Notes: generated by a model from the sequence alone, not told the origin. DNA of 64,000 nucleotides from Planococcus maritimus (GCF_001592825.1 NZ_LTZG01000011.1:310001-374000), one strand, 5' to 3'. Shown: positions 52,094 to 62,885, numbered from the stretch's first letter. Numbers and translations: made by a program.

Positions 52094-52939
52094 TTAATAG
52101 CTGACCCAGCTTAAACCAGTCGTCCCTTCTCCGGCGTGGACACCTACACAGACACTCAACTGGACGGCTTCCACTTTGAGGCCTGAGAACTCTTTCATCA
52201 ATTCCTCTTTCCACACTTGGGCACCGGCTTCATTATTGCAATGGATGACCGCCACTTCCGGTACCATCCCGGATTCCATATCCGCACGCAATGCAGAATT
52301 GACGCTTTCCTTGGCGCGCTTGTTCGAACGGACTTTCTCTTTCATGACCGTCACGCCGTCCACAAATGTAATCACCACTTTGATGTTAAGGATATTGCTT
52401 AGGAAAGCTTGCGTCCCTGACACCCGGCCACTTTTATGCAATTGGTTCAAACTCGATGGAATGAACGACAAATGCGTTTTAGCCGTCAATTGATTGATGG
52501 TCTCTACCACTTCTTCCGGTTCTTTGCCGGATGCGAATAATTCATTGCCAATTTCGATCATCTTGCCCATCGGAAACGAGCCGATTTTCGAATCGATCGG
52601 GTAGACCGGAAAATCCGTCATGTCGGCAGCTGATTGCGCGCTGTTGAACGTGCCGGATAGACCGCTCGACAAATGAAGCGCCACGGCCAACTCATAGCCT
52701 TCTGACTGCAGTTTTTCGTACAAGGCCGTCATTTCCCCGATGGCCGGTTGTGAGGTTTTCGGCGACACTTTTGCCGCACGTAATTTATCGTAAAATTCTC
52801 CTTGTGTCAGATCGATCGATTCGCGGTACGAGCCGTCGTCAAACACGACACTAAGGGGCAATACATAAACATGATGCCGTTGAATGAATGCCTCATCCAG
52901 TTGTGCAGCTGTATCCGTAATCCATGCTATTTTTTTCAT
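52094..52939 (-). CDS. degV: DegV family fatty-acid-binding protein
   Basis: A 281-residue protein of the DegV/FakB family, which binds a fatty acid and presents it to the kinase FakA for phosphorylation and use in lipids. Typical sequence is IAWITDTAAQLDEAF, LPLSVVFDDGSYRESIDL, VSPKTSQPAIGEM (Thr-Ser that contacts the carboxylate), HLSSGLSGTFNSAQSA and VCVGVHAGEGTTGLSWV. The ATG at 52937-52939 has GAGGAG nine bases upstream; an upstream in-frame ATG was rejected for lack of a site. Confidence 0.92.
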   Translation of the reverse strand: MKKIAWITDTAAQLDEAFIQRHHVYVLPLSVVFDDGSYRESIDLTQGEFYDKLRAAKVSPKTSQPAIGEMTALYEKLQSEGYELAVALHLSSGLSGTFNSAQSAADMTDFPVYPIDSKIGSFPMGKMIEIGNELFASGKEPEEVVETINQLTAKTHLSFIPSSLNQLHKSGRVSGTQAFLSNILNIKVVITFVDGVTVMKEKVRSNKRAKESVNSALRADMESGMVPEVAVIHCNNEAGAQVWKEELMKEFSGLKVEAVQLSVCVGVHAGEGTTGLSWVSY

Positions 52940-53250
52940 GCGAATTTTCTCCTCTAGATGCAAATTCCATATCGGAAGCAATTGTCTGCTTCTGTGCTAA
53001 CGTACAGGAAGTATAAGCGCAACGGCTAGTGACAGATGTCACATAAGGGCAAATTAATGTAAGCGCCGACATCATTTGCACTTATCTCATTACTTAAGCT
53101 TATCGCCCAATAAAAAAACGGGCCATGATCCATTACAGATCATCGCCCGTCTCATGCTGTTCATCGATTACTTTCAAGCTATACGTGAAACCGGTGCGTT
53201 TTGAAGACATCCTTTCTTTCTTCAATCGCTTCACCAGTTCCGCTCATAAC
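52940..53250. other. Gene-free stretch between degV and the BCCT gene
   Basis: It holds the degV leader on one side and the BCCT terminator (53112-53150) on the other. No further gene is supported. I could not settle on a degV promoter. Confidence 0.6.
53112..53150 (-). terminator. Terminator downstream of the BCCT gene
   Basis: ACGGGCgaTGATC with GATCAtgGCCCGT, followed by TTTTTTT on the minus strand, about 100 bases after the stop codon. Confidence 0.85.
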
Positions 53251-54813
53251 TTAATTTCCGTCTGTCTTCGCCACTCTCGCCTGGCGTCTTGCTTCGCTGC
53301 CGAATTGCTCGGCATACATCGTCTTGGCCGCTTTTGGCGCTGCCCAGAACGTTGTCAGCAATAGCAAGGAAACCGGAATCGCCGTGACGACGATAAAGGA
53401 TTGGATGGCTTGAATGCCGCCTTCACTGATCATCAACAGCACGATGGCGACCGTCCCCATAATGACCGCCCAAAAGACGCGCATCGCTTTCGGTGGATGG
53501 CCGTTACCGGTAATCGCGACCGAAATGGTGTAAGCCATCGAATCTGCTGTTGTCACCACGAAAAGAATCGTGACTAATAAGAACAGTGGCGCAATGACGG
53601 TATCAAACGGCAATTGCTGCGTAATCGCCATCATCGCAGCCGGCATGCCATCCGCGTTCAAGGCAGAAGAAATGACACCTGGTTCTCCAAGCTCATAAAA
53701 CATGCCCGTCCCGCCGACTACGGTAAACCAGAACGCCGTCACGATCGGCGCCGTAACCGACACAGCCAGGATCAATTCGCGAATCGTCCGGCCTCTCGTG
53801 ATGGTGGAGATGAAAATCGCCATCATCGGGCCATATCCGAGGAACCAGCCCCAGAAAAAGATTGTCCAAGAACCCAGCCACGCGGAATCTCCGCGGAATG
53901 TGCTCATCGCCAAAAATTCCTGTAAATGAATACCGGATGCCGCTAAGAAAGTATCGGCGATAAAGCCGCCCGGGCCAATCACCAAAATAACCAGCATCAA
54001 AACGAGCGTCAGCGAAATATTGACATTACTGAGGAATTGGATGCCTTTTCGAAGTCCCGTGATCGCAGAGATCGTCGCGATCACCACGACTGCCACGATG
54101 ATCATCACTTGAGTGAACAAAGTATTCGGCACGCCGAACAATGATTCCAGCCCGTAAGCCGCCTGCAAGCCAAGAAAACCAATTGGGCCAATGGTGCCGG
54201 CTGCGACCGCGATAACGGCCGATGCGTCAATGGCAGTACCCAGCACGCTTTTCCCCATGATCTTTTCGCCAAGTAATGGATACAGCAAAGAACGTGGTTT
54301 CAACGGCATGCCTTTTTGATAATGCGCGTACATCAGCACGATCGTTCCAAGCGTCCCGAGAATAGACCAGGCAAGAAAGCCCCAGTGCAAGTATGACTGC
54401 GCAAACGCTGGCACGACCGCTTCCACTGTACCGGATTCTACGCCTGCAAAATTAGGGGACCGATCCAAAAAGTGATACATCGGTTCAGCCGCGGCCCAAA
54501 ACACGCCGCCCCCGGCAAGCAAAGTTGTCATGATCATGGCAACCCATTTAAAATAACTGACCTCGGGCTTATCGATGCCTCCAAGCCGAATCTTCCCGTA
54601 CTTTGAAAATCCCAAAAACAAAGCAATAAAAAACGTTCCCAGCAATAATACTTGCCACAATGCGCCAAAGTACTTCACCGCAAAGGCAAATGCCGTATTC
54701 ACAAGAGATGATACCATCTCCACATTAATAAATGACGCTAGAACAAACGCCACCAATAGACCGCCACTAATCCACATGACCGGCCAATCCGTCCTGGATG
54801 CATATTTCTTCAA
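53251..54813 (-). CDS. BCCT family transporter (glycine betaine/choline/carnitine type)
   Basis: A 520-residue, twelve-helix transporter of the betaine-choline-carnitine family. The hallmark tryptophan-rich segment is GSWTIFFWGWFLGYGPMMAIFIS near residue 318, and the glycine-rich helix is MTTLLAGGGVFWAAAEPMYHF (about 95-115). It probably imports a compatible solute by sodium symport. The start is TTG with AAAGGAGG eight bases upstream. The C-terminus is short and basic (RRQARVAKTDGN) and lacks a long osmosensory tail. A good sigma-A promoter lies about 150 bases upstream. Confidence 0.93.
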   Translation of the reverse strand: MKKYASRTDWPVMWISGGLLVAFVLASFINVEMVSSLVNTAFAFAVKYFGALWQVLLLGTFFIALFLGFSKYGKIRLGGIDKPEVSYFKWVAMIMTTLLAGGGVFWAAAEPMYHFLDRSPNFAGVESGTVEAVVPAFAQSYLHWGFLAWSILGTLGTIVLMYAHYQKGMPLKPRSLLYPLLGEKIMGKSVLGTAIDASAVIAVAAGTIGPIGFLGLQAAYGLESLFGVPNTLFTQVMIIVAVVVIATISAITGLRKGIQFLSNVNISLTLVLMLVILVIGPGGFIADTFLAASGIHLQEFLAMSTFRGDSAWLGSWTIFFWGWFLGYGPMMAIFISTITRGRTIRELILAVSVTAPIVTAFWFTVVGGTGMFYELGEPGVISSALNADGMPAAMMAITQQLPFDTVIAPLFLLVTILFVVTTADSMAYTISVAITGNGHPPKAMRVFWAVIMGTVAIVLLMISEGGIQAIQSFIVVTAIPVSLLLLTTFWAAPKAAKTMYAEQFGSEARRQARVAKTDGN

Positions 54814-54963
54814 TCTGATTCCTCCTTTATCGTTCTGTTGTGCAAATCCAGGCCGTACAAAAAAGATAAGAAATCGTAATTTAGAATTCTACTTTCAATA
54901 GACAGCTGGCGTGATGATTTGAAAGGACCGCCACACCCGCAAGATTTTTTCAACAAGTGTCCA

Positions 54964-54992
54964 ATTGTATCCGATGAAAAAGCATTTGCCAA
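54964..54992 (-). promoter_or_regulatory. Sigma-A-type promoter of the BCCT gene
   Basis: On the minus strand TTGGCA (54987-54992) and TACAAT (54964-54969) with a 17-base spacer. The predicted leader is about 145 bases. The rest of the 54814-55142 gap holds this leader and the terminator of the next gene; no further gene is supported. Confidence 0.75.
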
Positions 54993-55042
54993 CTCTTTAA
55001 ACTTGAATTTCTTCTATTTTTTTATCAGCTGGTTTGTGGCAA

Positions 55043-55084
55043 TAAAAAAAGCGGGAAACCCTTGTTAAATAAGGGTTTCCTGCT
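55043..55084 (-). terminator. Terminator of the acyl-CoA-dehydrogenase-like gene
   Basis: GCaGGAAACCCTT with AAGGGTTTCCcGC, 7-base loop, followed by TTTTTTT on the minus strand. Confidence 0.88.
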
Positions 55085-55142
55085 TTAAATTCTTGCAACA
55101 ATCATACTATTGAAACAGCCTTCTGCCCCAGCTATCTCGCCT

Positions 55143-56318
55143 TTATTTTACCGGCTGCTTCACCGACTGATTGGCCACCGCAAAATCCGCAAGCGACGGG
55201 ACGAGCATGTCTTCCATCGGCGGGTTGTGAAGCCCTGCCCGCACGTCGCGATAATAACGCTGCAGCGGGGATTGTTCAGACAAGCTATGTGCTCCGGCCA
55301 CGCGCATCGCTAGATCAACGATGTCGACCGCTGAGTTGGTCACTGCGACTTTCACTGCGCCGAGTTCAGCCGCCATCTTAGAACGCTGCTCTTTGTCGGC
55401 ATCGTCCCATTGTCTTGCGACAGAGTACAGGAAATGCCGCGCCCGCTGCAACTCCAATTCGATTTCACCGATCTTTTGTTTCACATTCGGCAACTCGATG
55501 ATCGGCCCGTTCAAGCTGTTCGGCGAATAGTCTTGCGCAAAACGGATCGCGTAATCCTGCGCGGCCTGGGCGATGCCGAGGTAGCACGCCGGAATATGCA
55601 AAAGCCATCCCGCCGGCTGTTTTTTGCCAGGTGTACTGATTTCGACCAAAGCCTTTTCCGTTACATGAACATTCGTCAGCACCAAGTCATGGCTTCCGGT
55701 TCCTGTCATCGCGACACTATCCCAGGTTTCGTCGATCGCTACACCGTCAGCTGACCTTGGCACGAGGAAATAGCCGACTTCCCCGGTTTCTTCGATTACC
55801 GCCGTCACATTGAAATAATCCAACACCGGCGCCATGGAGGTGAACGATTTGCGGCCATCGATGACCCACGAACCGTCCACTTTTCTTGCTGTCGTCGACG
55901 GTTTGCCGCCTCTTGTTGGGCTGCCGGTCTGCTTTTCAGTCGCGCAATTATTGATCAAGGCGCCGCGTGCTTTGATGTCATCGAATAAATCTTCGAGCAC
56001 CGACTCGTCCCATTTCTTCGTCTCGCCCAAATCTTTGAGGATGCCCATATGCCAGCCAATCGACAAACCGGTCGACCCGTCCGCTCGGCTGATCGATTCC
56101 TGATAGCGCAACATTTCTGATAAGGAAATGCCCGCTCCGCCGTATTCTTTTGGAATCGTCAGCGCTGGGTAATTGATCGCTTTCAACTCCTTAAAATTGT
56201 CGAATGGAAATGTTCTCTCTGCGTCGTTGCGCGCCGCGCGTTCTGTAAACGGCGCAACGGTTTCACTCAATATGTCCATGCGTTCTTCAAATGTCTTCGC
56301 TTGTGTGATATCCATCAT
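55143..56318 (-). CDS. Acyl-CoA dehydrogenase-fold flavoprotein (YdbM/SfnB/DszC-like)
   Basis: A 391-residue protein with the three-part acyl-CoA dehydrogenase fold. N-terminal helices include PALTIPKEYGGAGISLSEMLRYQESISRADGSTGLSIGWH, the middle beta domain has NCATEKQTGSP, VDGSWVIDGRKSFTSMAPV and SVAMTGTGSHDLVLTNVHV, and the C-terminal helices follow. No catalytic Glu in the usual place is evident. Relatives such as Bacillus YdbM, SfnB and DszC are tied to sulfur metabolism or act as FMNH2-dependent monooxygenases. A link to the monooxygenase operon at 36.6 kb is therefore possible but not shown. AAAGGTG lies upstream of tandem ATG codons. Confidence 0.85.
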   Translation of the reverse strand: MMDITQAKTFEERMDILSETVAPFTERAARNDAERTFPFDNFKELKAINYPALTIPKEYGGAGISLSEMLRYQESISRADGSTGLSIGWHMGILKDLGETKKWDESVLEDLFDDIKARGALINNCATEKQTGSPTRGGKPSTTARKVDGSWVIDGRKSFTSMAPVLDYFNVTAVIEETGEVGYFLVPRSADGVAIDETWDSVAMTGTGSHDLVLTNVHVTEKALVEISTPGKKQPAGWLLHIPACYLGIAQAAQDYAIRFAQDYSPNSLNGPIIELPNVKQKIGEIELELQRARHFLYSVARQWDDADKEQRSKMAAELGAVKVAVTNSAVDIVDLAMRVAGAHSLSEQSPLQRYYRDVRAGLHNPPMEDMLVPSLADFAVANQSVKQPVK

Positions 56319-56731
56319 TCTTCACCTTTCTTCTATCTATTGCGTCCATTATCGTGCAGACGTCCTCTTGCTTATCCAAAGATTATTGATGCACCGAGTA
56401 TAAGCCTTGAAGCGCGCTCGGCACAACTGCGATGCTTGTGATGCTGCAGGCGCTTGATTTATGAGGTGCTCGCTTCAATCGAACCATCCCGCATATCCTC
56501 GGAAAAATCGTCGTATCCACTTTATACCCTTAAATGATCTTTTTAATTAACCGGATGCTTCCTATTCCTTTGCTACTCGAAGAATAGTGTATAATCTTCA
56601 CTTGAGTACGCTTATAATTCTAAATACTCCAATAAATTACTGGTTAAAAACTGCTTTTTCTTCCACTTCAAGGCCTAGTACGATTTCAGGAGCGTTTAAT
56701 TAATAACATTCATTTCAATGGAGGGATTCAC
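56319..56731. other. Gene-free stretch upstream of the SDR gene
   Basis: No gene is supported. Two TATAAT-like boxes on the plus strand (56590-56595 and 56613-56618) may belong to promoters of the gene at 56732, but neither has a clear -35 box. The start of the minus-strand gene at 56318 also lies here. Confidence 0.5.
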
Positions 56732-57487
56732 ATGAAGTACACAGTTATCACAGGCGCCAGCTCAGGAATCGGATACGAAGCGGCACTGGCTTTCGCAGCA
56801 CGCGGCAAAAACCTCATTCTGGTCGCAAGAAGAGAAGCCGAGCTCAATAAACTCAAAGACAATATTCAACACATGAACTCTGATCTCGACGTCATCATCA
56901 AGCGTGCAGACCTCTCTGAAAGCAAACAGGTTCACACGCTTTTCGAAAGCCTGAAAGAATACGATATTGAAACTTTCGTCAACAACGCCGGTTTCGGAAA
57001 CAGCTCAACCGTCGCTGAGCAGGATGTAACTAAAACGGAAAAGATGCTTCGCGTAAACATCGAAGCACTCACCACGCTTTCCACTCTTTATGCACGCGAC
57101 TATGCGGACCAAGAAGGCGCGCAGCTCATCAACGTCTCATCAGACCTCGGCTACAGAATCGTGCCCAATGCCGTTACATACGCTGCGACCAAATTTTACG
57201 TCAGCGCATTTACAGAAGGCCTCGCCCAAGAGCTGCAGGATAACGAAGCTCAGTTGAAAGTGAAAATACTCGCGCCCTCCATGACCGAAACCGAATTCGT
57301 GAAAACGGCACGGGAACTTGATGAATTCAGCTATGGCGACAATGTGCAGAAGTTCCACACTGCAAAAGAGATGGCACAGTTTATGCTGGAGCTTTATGAT
57401 AGCGAAAAAGTTCTCGGGAAGGTCAATAGTGACACCTATGAGTTCGAGTTGATGGATCCAGTTTTTCAGTATACTTCAAGAAAGTAG
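56732..57487 (+). CDS. SDR family oxidoreductase
   Basis: A 251-residue short-chain dehydrogenase of the DltE/YqjQ-like class. The cofactor motif is TGASSGIGYEAALAFAARG (residues 7-25), NNAGFGN near residue 86, the catalytic Ser in INVSSDLGY and the YxxxK pair in YAATKFY. An ARREAEL segment after strand 2 suggests NADP preference. GGAGGG precedes the ATG. The gene stands alone; the substrate is unknown. Confidence 0.9.
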   Translation: MKYTVITGASSGIGYEAALAFAARGKNLILVARREAELNKLKDNIQHMNSDLDVIIKRADLSESKQVHTLFESLKEYDIETFVNNAGFGNSSTVAEQDVTKTEKMLRVNIEALTTLSTLYARDYADQEGAQLINVSSDLGYRIVPNAVTYAATKFYVSAFTEGLAQELQDNEAQLKVKILAPSMTETEFVKTARELDEFSYGDNVQKFHTAKEMAQFMLELYDSEKVLGKVNSDTYEFELMDPVFQYTSRK

Positions 57488-57510
57488 GATTCCCCTTGTG
57501 ATTCACACAT

Positions 57511-57547
57511 AAAAAAGTCCCTCTCACATCATGTGAGAGGGACTTTT
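57511..57547. terminator. Bidirectional terminator between SDR and groEL
   Basis: Near-perfect palindrome AAAAAAGTCCCTCTCACATC and its complement with almost no loop, flanked by A and T runs; serves both convergent genes. Confidence 0.92.
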
Positions 57548-57564
57548 TCTAATGGGGTGATGAC

Positions 57565-59232
<1,668 letters not shown>

Positions 59233-59236
59233 TTAG

Positions 59237-59521
59237 TTAGCCGACGATCGCAAGGATGTCGTTCTCACGTAAAATTAAGTATTCTTTGCCTTCGTATTTC
59301 AATTCTGTACCCGCATATTTCGAAAAGACGATATGGTCTCCTTCATTTACGTCCAGCTCTGTACGCTGTCCATTTTCACGGATAAGTCCATTCCCTACCG
59401 CAATCACTTTGCCTTCCTGCGGCTTTTCCTGCGCCGATCCTGGCAAGACGATTCCGCTAGATGTCTTTTCTTCCACTTCGACGAGCTCAATGATGACACG
59501 ATCTCCTAATGGTCTTAACAA
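59237..59521 (-). CDS. groS: Co-chaperonin GroES (10 kDa)
   Basis: A 94-residue co-chaperonin, the lid of the GroEL ring. It starts [12 protein letters not shown], has the mobile loop [14 protein letters not shown] (residues 16-29) and ends ENDILAIVG. The start is a TTG codon at 59521 with GGAGG nine bases upstream, which gives the usual GroES length; in-frame codons upstream would add an atypical extension. It is the first gene of the groESL operon. Confidence 0.97.
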   Translation of the reverse strand: MLRPLGDRVIIELVEVEEKTSSGIVLPGSAQEKPQEGKVIAVGNGLIRENGQRTELDVNEGDHIVFSKYAGTELKYEGKEYLILRENDILAIVG

Positions 59522-59559
59522 TTGAAACACCCTCCTCAAATTAATTAGCTTCTAGTCGT

Positions 59560-59586
59560 TTAGCACTCTCATACCTTGAGTGCTAA
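59560..59586. promoter_or_regulatory. CIRCE operator (HrcA binding site)
   Basis: Canonical perfect inverted repeat TTAGCACTC-N9-GAGTGCTAA between the promoter and groES. HrcA binds CIRCE and represses groESL until heat shock. Confidence 0.97.
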
Positions 59587-59596
59587 CCCATAGATA

Positions 59597-59625
59597 AGTT
59601 TAATAAAATCTTCAGTTAATTGCAA
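59597..59625 (-). promoter_or_regulatory. Sigma-A-type promoter of groESL
   Basis: On the minus strand TTGCAA (59620-59625) and TAAACT (59597-59602) with a 17-base spacer; the start point falls at the edge of CIRCE, as is usual for this operon. Confidence 0.75.
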
Positions 59626-59717
59626 GCAGAAACCTTAGGCCGTTTTGAATTCTTTGCGCCTTTTTCCGTTAAGCCCTACAATAAAAGAAGCACGCGAAAA
59701 GAAAGGAAACTGACTAC

Positions 59718-60488
59718 ATGACCTCAACCGATAAAACCGCTTCTTCCCCAAAATCAAAAGGGCATAATCGCAAAAACATGCGCACGCCGCTTTTGGTCCT
59801 GCTCGTTTTTGTGGCCGTCCAGCTCATGCCGATTCTCTTTATCGGCCCGACGCTCGGCTATTTCCGCGATCAAGGGCTAGATGATGCCACGGCCCGTGCT
59901 TCCACTTCCGGCTGGCTGATCTTCCTGACGATGGGCGTCGGCTTTTTAGCAACGATGGTTCTCATCTTGCGTGACCGCAACTTCTTCAATATTTGGAAAG
60001 GCAAAAAATCGAGCCTCCCCGCTGCAATCGGCTGGGGCGTCCTCGGCTTTTTGCTCCTCATCATTGGGCAATCGATTGCCGCCATGATTGAAATGGCAAT
60101 CGGCATCGACCCGGGATCCGCTAATACCCAGACACTCGTCCGGATCGCTGAAGTCGTGCCGTACGCGATCATCGCAGTCGTCTTGTTCGGCCCGATACTG
60201 GAAGAACTGGTCTTCCGCAGAGTCGTCTTCGGCTCCCTGAACCAGACTATGAACTTCTGGATCGCCACGGCCATCTCGGCACTGGTCTTCGCACTCGTCC
60301 ATGTCGAATTCACGCATCTCTTGCTTTACTTCACGACCGGATTGATCCTGGCAGCCCTCTATCAGCGTACTAAGCGCATCCTTACCCCAATCATCGCGCA
60401 CATCATGCTGAACGGCTACGTCATGCTCATCCAGCTCAATATGGACAAAATCGAAACCTTCATCAAGCAAATGGAAAACCTGCAATAA
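59718..60488 (+). CDS. ydiL: CPBP family intramembrane metalloprotease
   Basis: A 256-residue membrane protein of the CPBP (CAAX protease and bacteriocin-processing, Abi) family. Three motifs are visible: ILEELVFRRVVFG (EExxxR, about residue 158), FALVHVEFTHLL with the second histidine, and HIMLNGYVML with the third. These residues bind the catalytic metal. It corresponds in position to Bacillus ydiL, next to groESL; the symbol rests on that synteny. GAAAGGAAAC lies upstream of the ATG. Substrate unknown. Confidence 0.9.
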   Translation: MTSTDKTASSPKSKGHNRKNMRTPLLVLLVFVAVQLMPILFIGPTLGYFRDQGLDDATARASTSGWLIFLTMGVGFLATMVLILRDRNFFNIWKGKKSSLPAAIGWGVLGFLLLIIGQSIAAMIEMAIGIDPGSANTQTLVRIAEVVPYAIIAVVLFGPILEELVFRRVVFGSLNQTMNFWIATAISALVFALVHVEFTHLLLYFTTGLILAALYQRTKRILTPIIAHIMLNGYVMLIQLNMDKIETFIKQMENLQ

Positions 60489-60490
60489 CC

Positions 60491-60526
60491 AAAAACCGCC
60501 GCTCCGTTAATGGAACGGCGGTTTTT
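60491..60526 (+). terminator. Terminator of the CPBP protease gene
   Basis: AAAAACCGCCG with CGGCGGTTTTT around an imperfect inner stem, immediately after the stop codon. Confidence 0.9.
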
Positions 60527-60546
60527 AATTTCTATAAGAGAAGATT

Positions 60547-60861
60547 GGGGCTGTCTCATAAGTCCCTAAAATAAAACAGACGGAGAAAAAATTCTTTTTC
60601 TCTGTCTGTTTTTGATTTATCGGTGAGGTACCTGAGAGTAGCCGGCTGATGGGAATGGAGACGGCGACTCCAGCGGGAATAGTGACTGAGCTAAGCGAAG
60701 GAGCGACGCGAGCCGAAGACCCTGGACTGAGCGAAGCGAGGGAAGCGGCTAAGGCCGTGCCCGCGGAAAGCGTCCGTCGAAATGGACATCAGCCATTTCT
60801 TTAGAAGACGAAAAGGGACAGCCCCTAAAAGTCACTTTTCATGACCTTTTGGGACAGCCCC
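60547..60861. repeat. 315-bp intergenic element with terminal inverted repeats
   Basis: The element is bounded by GGGGCTGTC (60547-60555) and GACAGCCCC (60853-60861); a second GGGACAGCCCC lies at 60815-60825. Just inside is a hairpin (AGACGGAGAAAAA with CTTTTTCTCTGTCT, 60578-60611). The middle (about 60640-60795) is a G/A-rich sequence (CTGATGGGAATGGAGACGGC ... CCCGCGGAAAGCGTCCGTC) of a type that recurs between genes in many Bacillales genomes. There is no open frame for a transposase. It may be a non-autonomous mobile element (MITE) or a composite of two dispersed repeats. No clear target-site duplication is seen. The remaining gap to 61017 shows nothing I can name. Confidence 0.6.
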
Positions 60862-61017
60862 AGGGGTTTCTTTGTCACATCGGCTCAACACCCGCCCTAT
60901 CCCCGGGCAGTTGAAAACGCGACGTCCTGTCGCTTCAACTGCATGCCCCGAATTCTGCGGGCCCCAAGCAGCCGCTAGGAGCGCAATCTCCTACCCCCAC
61001 CCCATTTTCATTCCAAA

Positions 61018-61054
61018 CAAAAAACCTTCCGCCATTATTTCGGCGGAAGGTTTT
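61018..61054 (-). terminator. tatC terminator
   Basis: AAAACCTTCCGCC with GGCGGAAGGTTTT, 8-base loop, with a T run on the minus strand; the stem overlaps the last codons of tatC. Confidence 0.88.
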
Positions 61055-61808
61055 CAGTCTGTTCTTCAATGGCCTGTTGCTGTTCGGCACGCAGGAATTT
61101 GCGGTAACCGATACGCGCGATGACCACACTGAATTCATAAAGCAAGATTAAGGGCAAGGTGACCAGCATATGCGAAACGATATCAGGCGGCGTAATGAAT
61201 GCCGCAATCGTCACCAATGCCAAATATGCGTACTTTCGGTATTTTGTCATCAACATCGGCGTCAAAATGCCGAGTCGTGTCAAAAATAGCATCAATACCG
61301 GCAGCTGGAAGATAAAGCCGAATGGCAAGGTAATCTGGAACAAAAACTGGAAATATTCATTGATCCCGATCGTTTCCTGGATATCCAGGCTCTCCGAAAT
61401 ATTGAGCATGAACCCTATGACATACGGGAACAGCACCAAATATGAGAAAGCGATGCCGCCGATGAACAGCGACACAGAAAACGGGATATACCCAAGCGTC
61501 ACTTTCCGTTCCCGGTCCGATAACCCCGGGCTGATAAATGCCCAGAATTGGTACATGATCAGGGGAGACGTGATGATCAAGGCCAAAATCATCATGACTT
61601 GCATATAAATCTTAATTGGATCGGTAATCTTGAACGCATTCAAAGTCAGGTTGCGGGCTTCTTCACTGAACTGCAAATAACGAATCAGTGGCTCCGCGAG
61701 AAAAAACCCCACAATGAGCGCCAACAGAAAGAAAACGACTATTAAGGTCAGCCGTTTTCTGAGTTCACCTATATGTTCAACTACTGTCATTTCATTTTGT
61801 TGGTTCAT
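61035..61808 (-). CDS. tatC: Sec-independent protein translocase TatC
   Basis: A 257-residue, six-helix membrane protein, the receptor for twin-arginine signal peptides. Hallmarks: the cytoplasmic N-terminus VVEHIGELRKRL with the conserved Glu, SPLIMYQFWAFISPGL near residue 80-95, RKVTLGYIPFS, and FGFIFQLPVLMLFL. By synteny it corresponds to tatCy of Bacillus, which exports a small set of folded proteins. It follows tatA by 20 bases. Confidence 0.96.
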   Translation of the reverse strand: MNQQNEMTVVEHIGELRKRLTLIVVFFLLALIVGFFLAEPLIRYLQFSEEARNLTLNAFKITDPIKIYMQVMMILALIITSPLIMYQFWAFISPGLSDRERKVTLGYIPFSVSLFIGGIAFSYLVLFPYVIGFMLNISESLDIQETIGINEYFQFLFQITLPFGFIFQLPVLMLFLTRLGILTPMLMTKYRKYAYLALVTIAAFITPPDIVSHMLVTLPLILLYEFSVVIARIGYRKFLRAEQQQAIEEQTENLPPK

Positions 61809-61828
61809 CGGACAAACATCCTATCGTG

Positions 61829-62032
61829 TTACTTGTGCTCGTCTTTCTTATCTAGATCGTTTTTCTTTGCTGGTTTGTCATCGTCATCGTCATCAGCCAA
61901 TCCTTTTGTAGCGTTTTTGAATTCGCGCAAGGAAGAACCGAATGCTTTACCTAGTTCCGGCAATTTTTTCGGGCCGAAAATCAGCAAGGCGACAATCCCG
62001 ATGATGATTAAACTTAGTGGACCTGGAGCCAT
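61829..62032 (-). CDS. tatA: Twin-arginine translocase subunit TatA
   Basis: A 67-residue protein with one N-terminal helix ([15 protein letters not shown]), the [21 protein letters not shown] hinge and amphipathic helix, and a highly charged tail ([21 protein letters not shown]). It oligomerises to form the Tat pore with TatC. The ATG at 62030-62032 has AGGAGG upstream; the in-frame extension upstream was rejected. It corresponds in position to tatAy. Confidence 0.95.
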   Translation of the reverse strand: MAPGPLSLIIIGIVALLIFGPKKLPELGKAFGSSLREFKNATKGLADDDDDDKPAKKNDLDKKDEHK

Positions 62033-62122
62033 ATCAGACACCTCCTGTAGTATGCTTCTAGTGTACATGAAACAAGGCCTTTTGGCTATTTGCAATGGCC
62101 GTTCAAATGTGAAGGTTTTATG

Positions 62123-62755
62123 TTAATCATGCTTGATTTGGTAGATCAAGGTCTGCAACTCGACCGATAAATCGATCGTCTGCACGCGGATATGTTCCGG
62201 CACGGAAATACGCACCGGCGTGAAATTTAGGATGCCTTTGATATCCGTTTGGGCGAGCCGGTCGGTCACTTCCTGCGCCGAACGCGACGGCACCGTCAAG
62301 ATAACCACTTCCACACCATATTGCTTGATCTTTTCTTCAATCAAATCCGGGTGGTACGTATCGATGCCGCTGATGGTTTTGCCTTCTGGCGGACTATTCG
62401 TATCAAAGGCCAAGATGATTTTCGTGTTGTGATTGCGGTGGAAATTGTATTTTAAAAACGCGCTGCCGAGGCTTCCGACACCGATCAAGGCGACATTGGT
62501 CGCTTCGTCCTGGTCTAGCGTCTTACGGAAAAACGCCAAAAGCTCCTGGACCTCATAACCGTAACCTTTTTTGCCGAGCGCACCCAAATGGGAAAAGTCG
62601 CGGCGAATGGTCGCGGAATCGATTTTCATCGCTTCGCTCAACTCCTGAGAGGAGATGCGTTTCTGTCCGGCATTGGCGAAATTCTGGAGAAATCGGTAAT
62701 ACAAGGGCAGCCGCTTCGTTGTTGCTTGCGGGATTTTGTGGGATTCGTCAAGCAT
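62123..62755 (-). CDS. rex: Redox-sensing transcriptional repressor Rex
   Basis: A 210-residue repressor that senses the NADH/NAD+ ratio. The N-terminal winged helix has [54 protein letters not shown]. The Rossmann domain follows with [18 protein letters not shown] (about 83-100) and [15 protein letters not shown]. Residue pattern and length match Bacillus Rex. The ATG at 62753-62755 has AGAAGGAAG upstream. It is divergent from the ABC-F gene, as in Bacillus. Confidence 0.96.
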   Translation of the reverse strand: MLDESHKIPQATTKRLPLYYRFLQNFANAGQKRISSQELSEAMKIDSATIRRDFSHLGALGKKGYGYEVQELLAFFRKTLDQDEATNVALIGVGSLGSAFLKYNFHRNHNTKIILAFDTNSPPEGKTISGIDTYHPDLIEEKIKQYGVEVVILTVPSRSAQEVTDRLAQTDIKGILNFTPVRISVPEHIRVQTIDLSVELQTLIYQIKHD

Positions 62756-62885
62756 GGGATCGCTTCCTTCTGAACTGTTGTCAAATCGTATCAATCTTAC
62801 ATGACGGACCTTGATATGTAAAGGCTTGCCCGATTGCGAAGCGCAGTCCCATCAGCTACACTTAAGAGGAATAGAGGTGACCTTA

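Noticed and set aside
54810-54992. 60-codon minus-strand frame upstream of the BCCT gene
   Set aside because: It starts at the BCCT promoter, has no ribosome binding site and looks like untranslated leader.
60640-60800. Possible CRISPR-like or tRNA-like structure in the G/A-rich core
   Set aside because: There is no repeat-spacer periodicity and no cloverleaf; it fits a dispersed intergenic repeat better.
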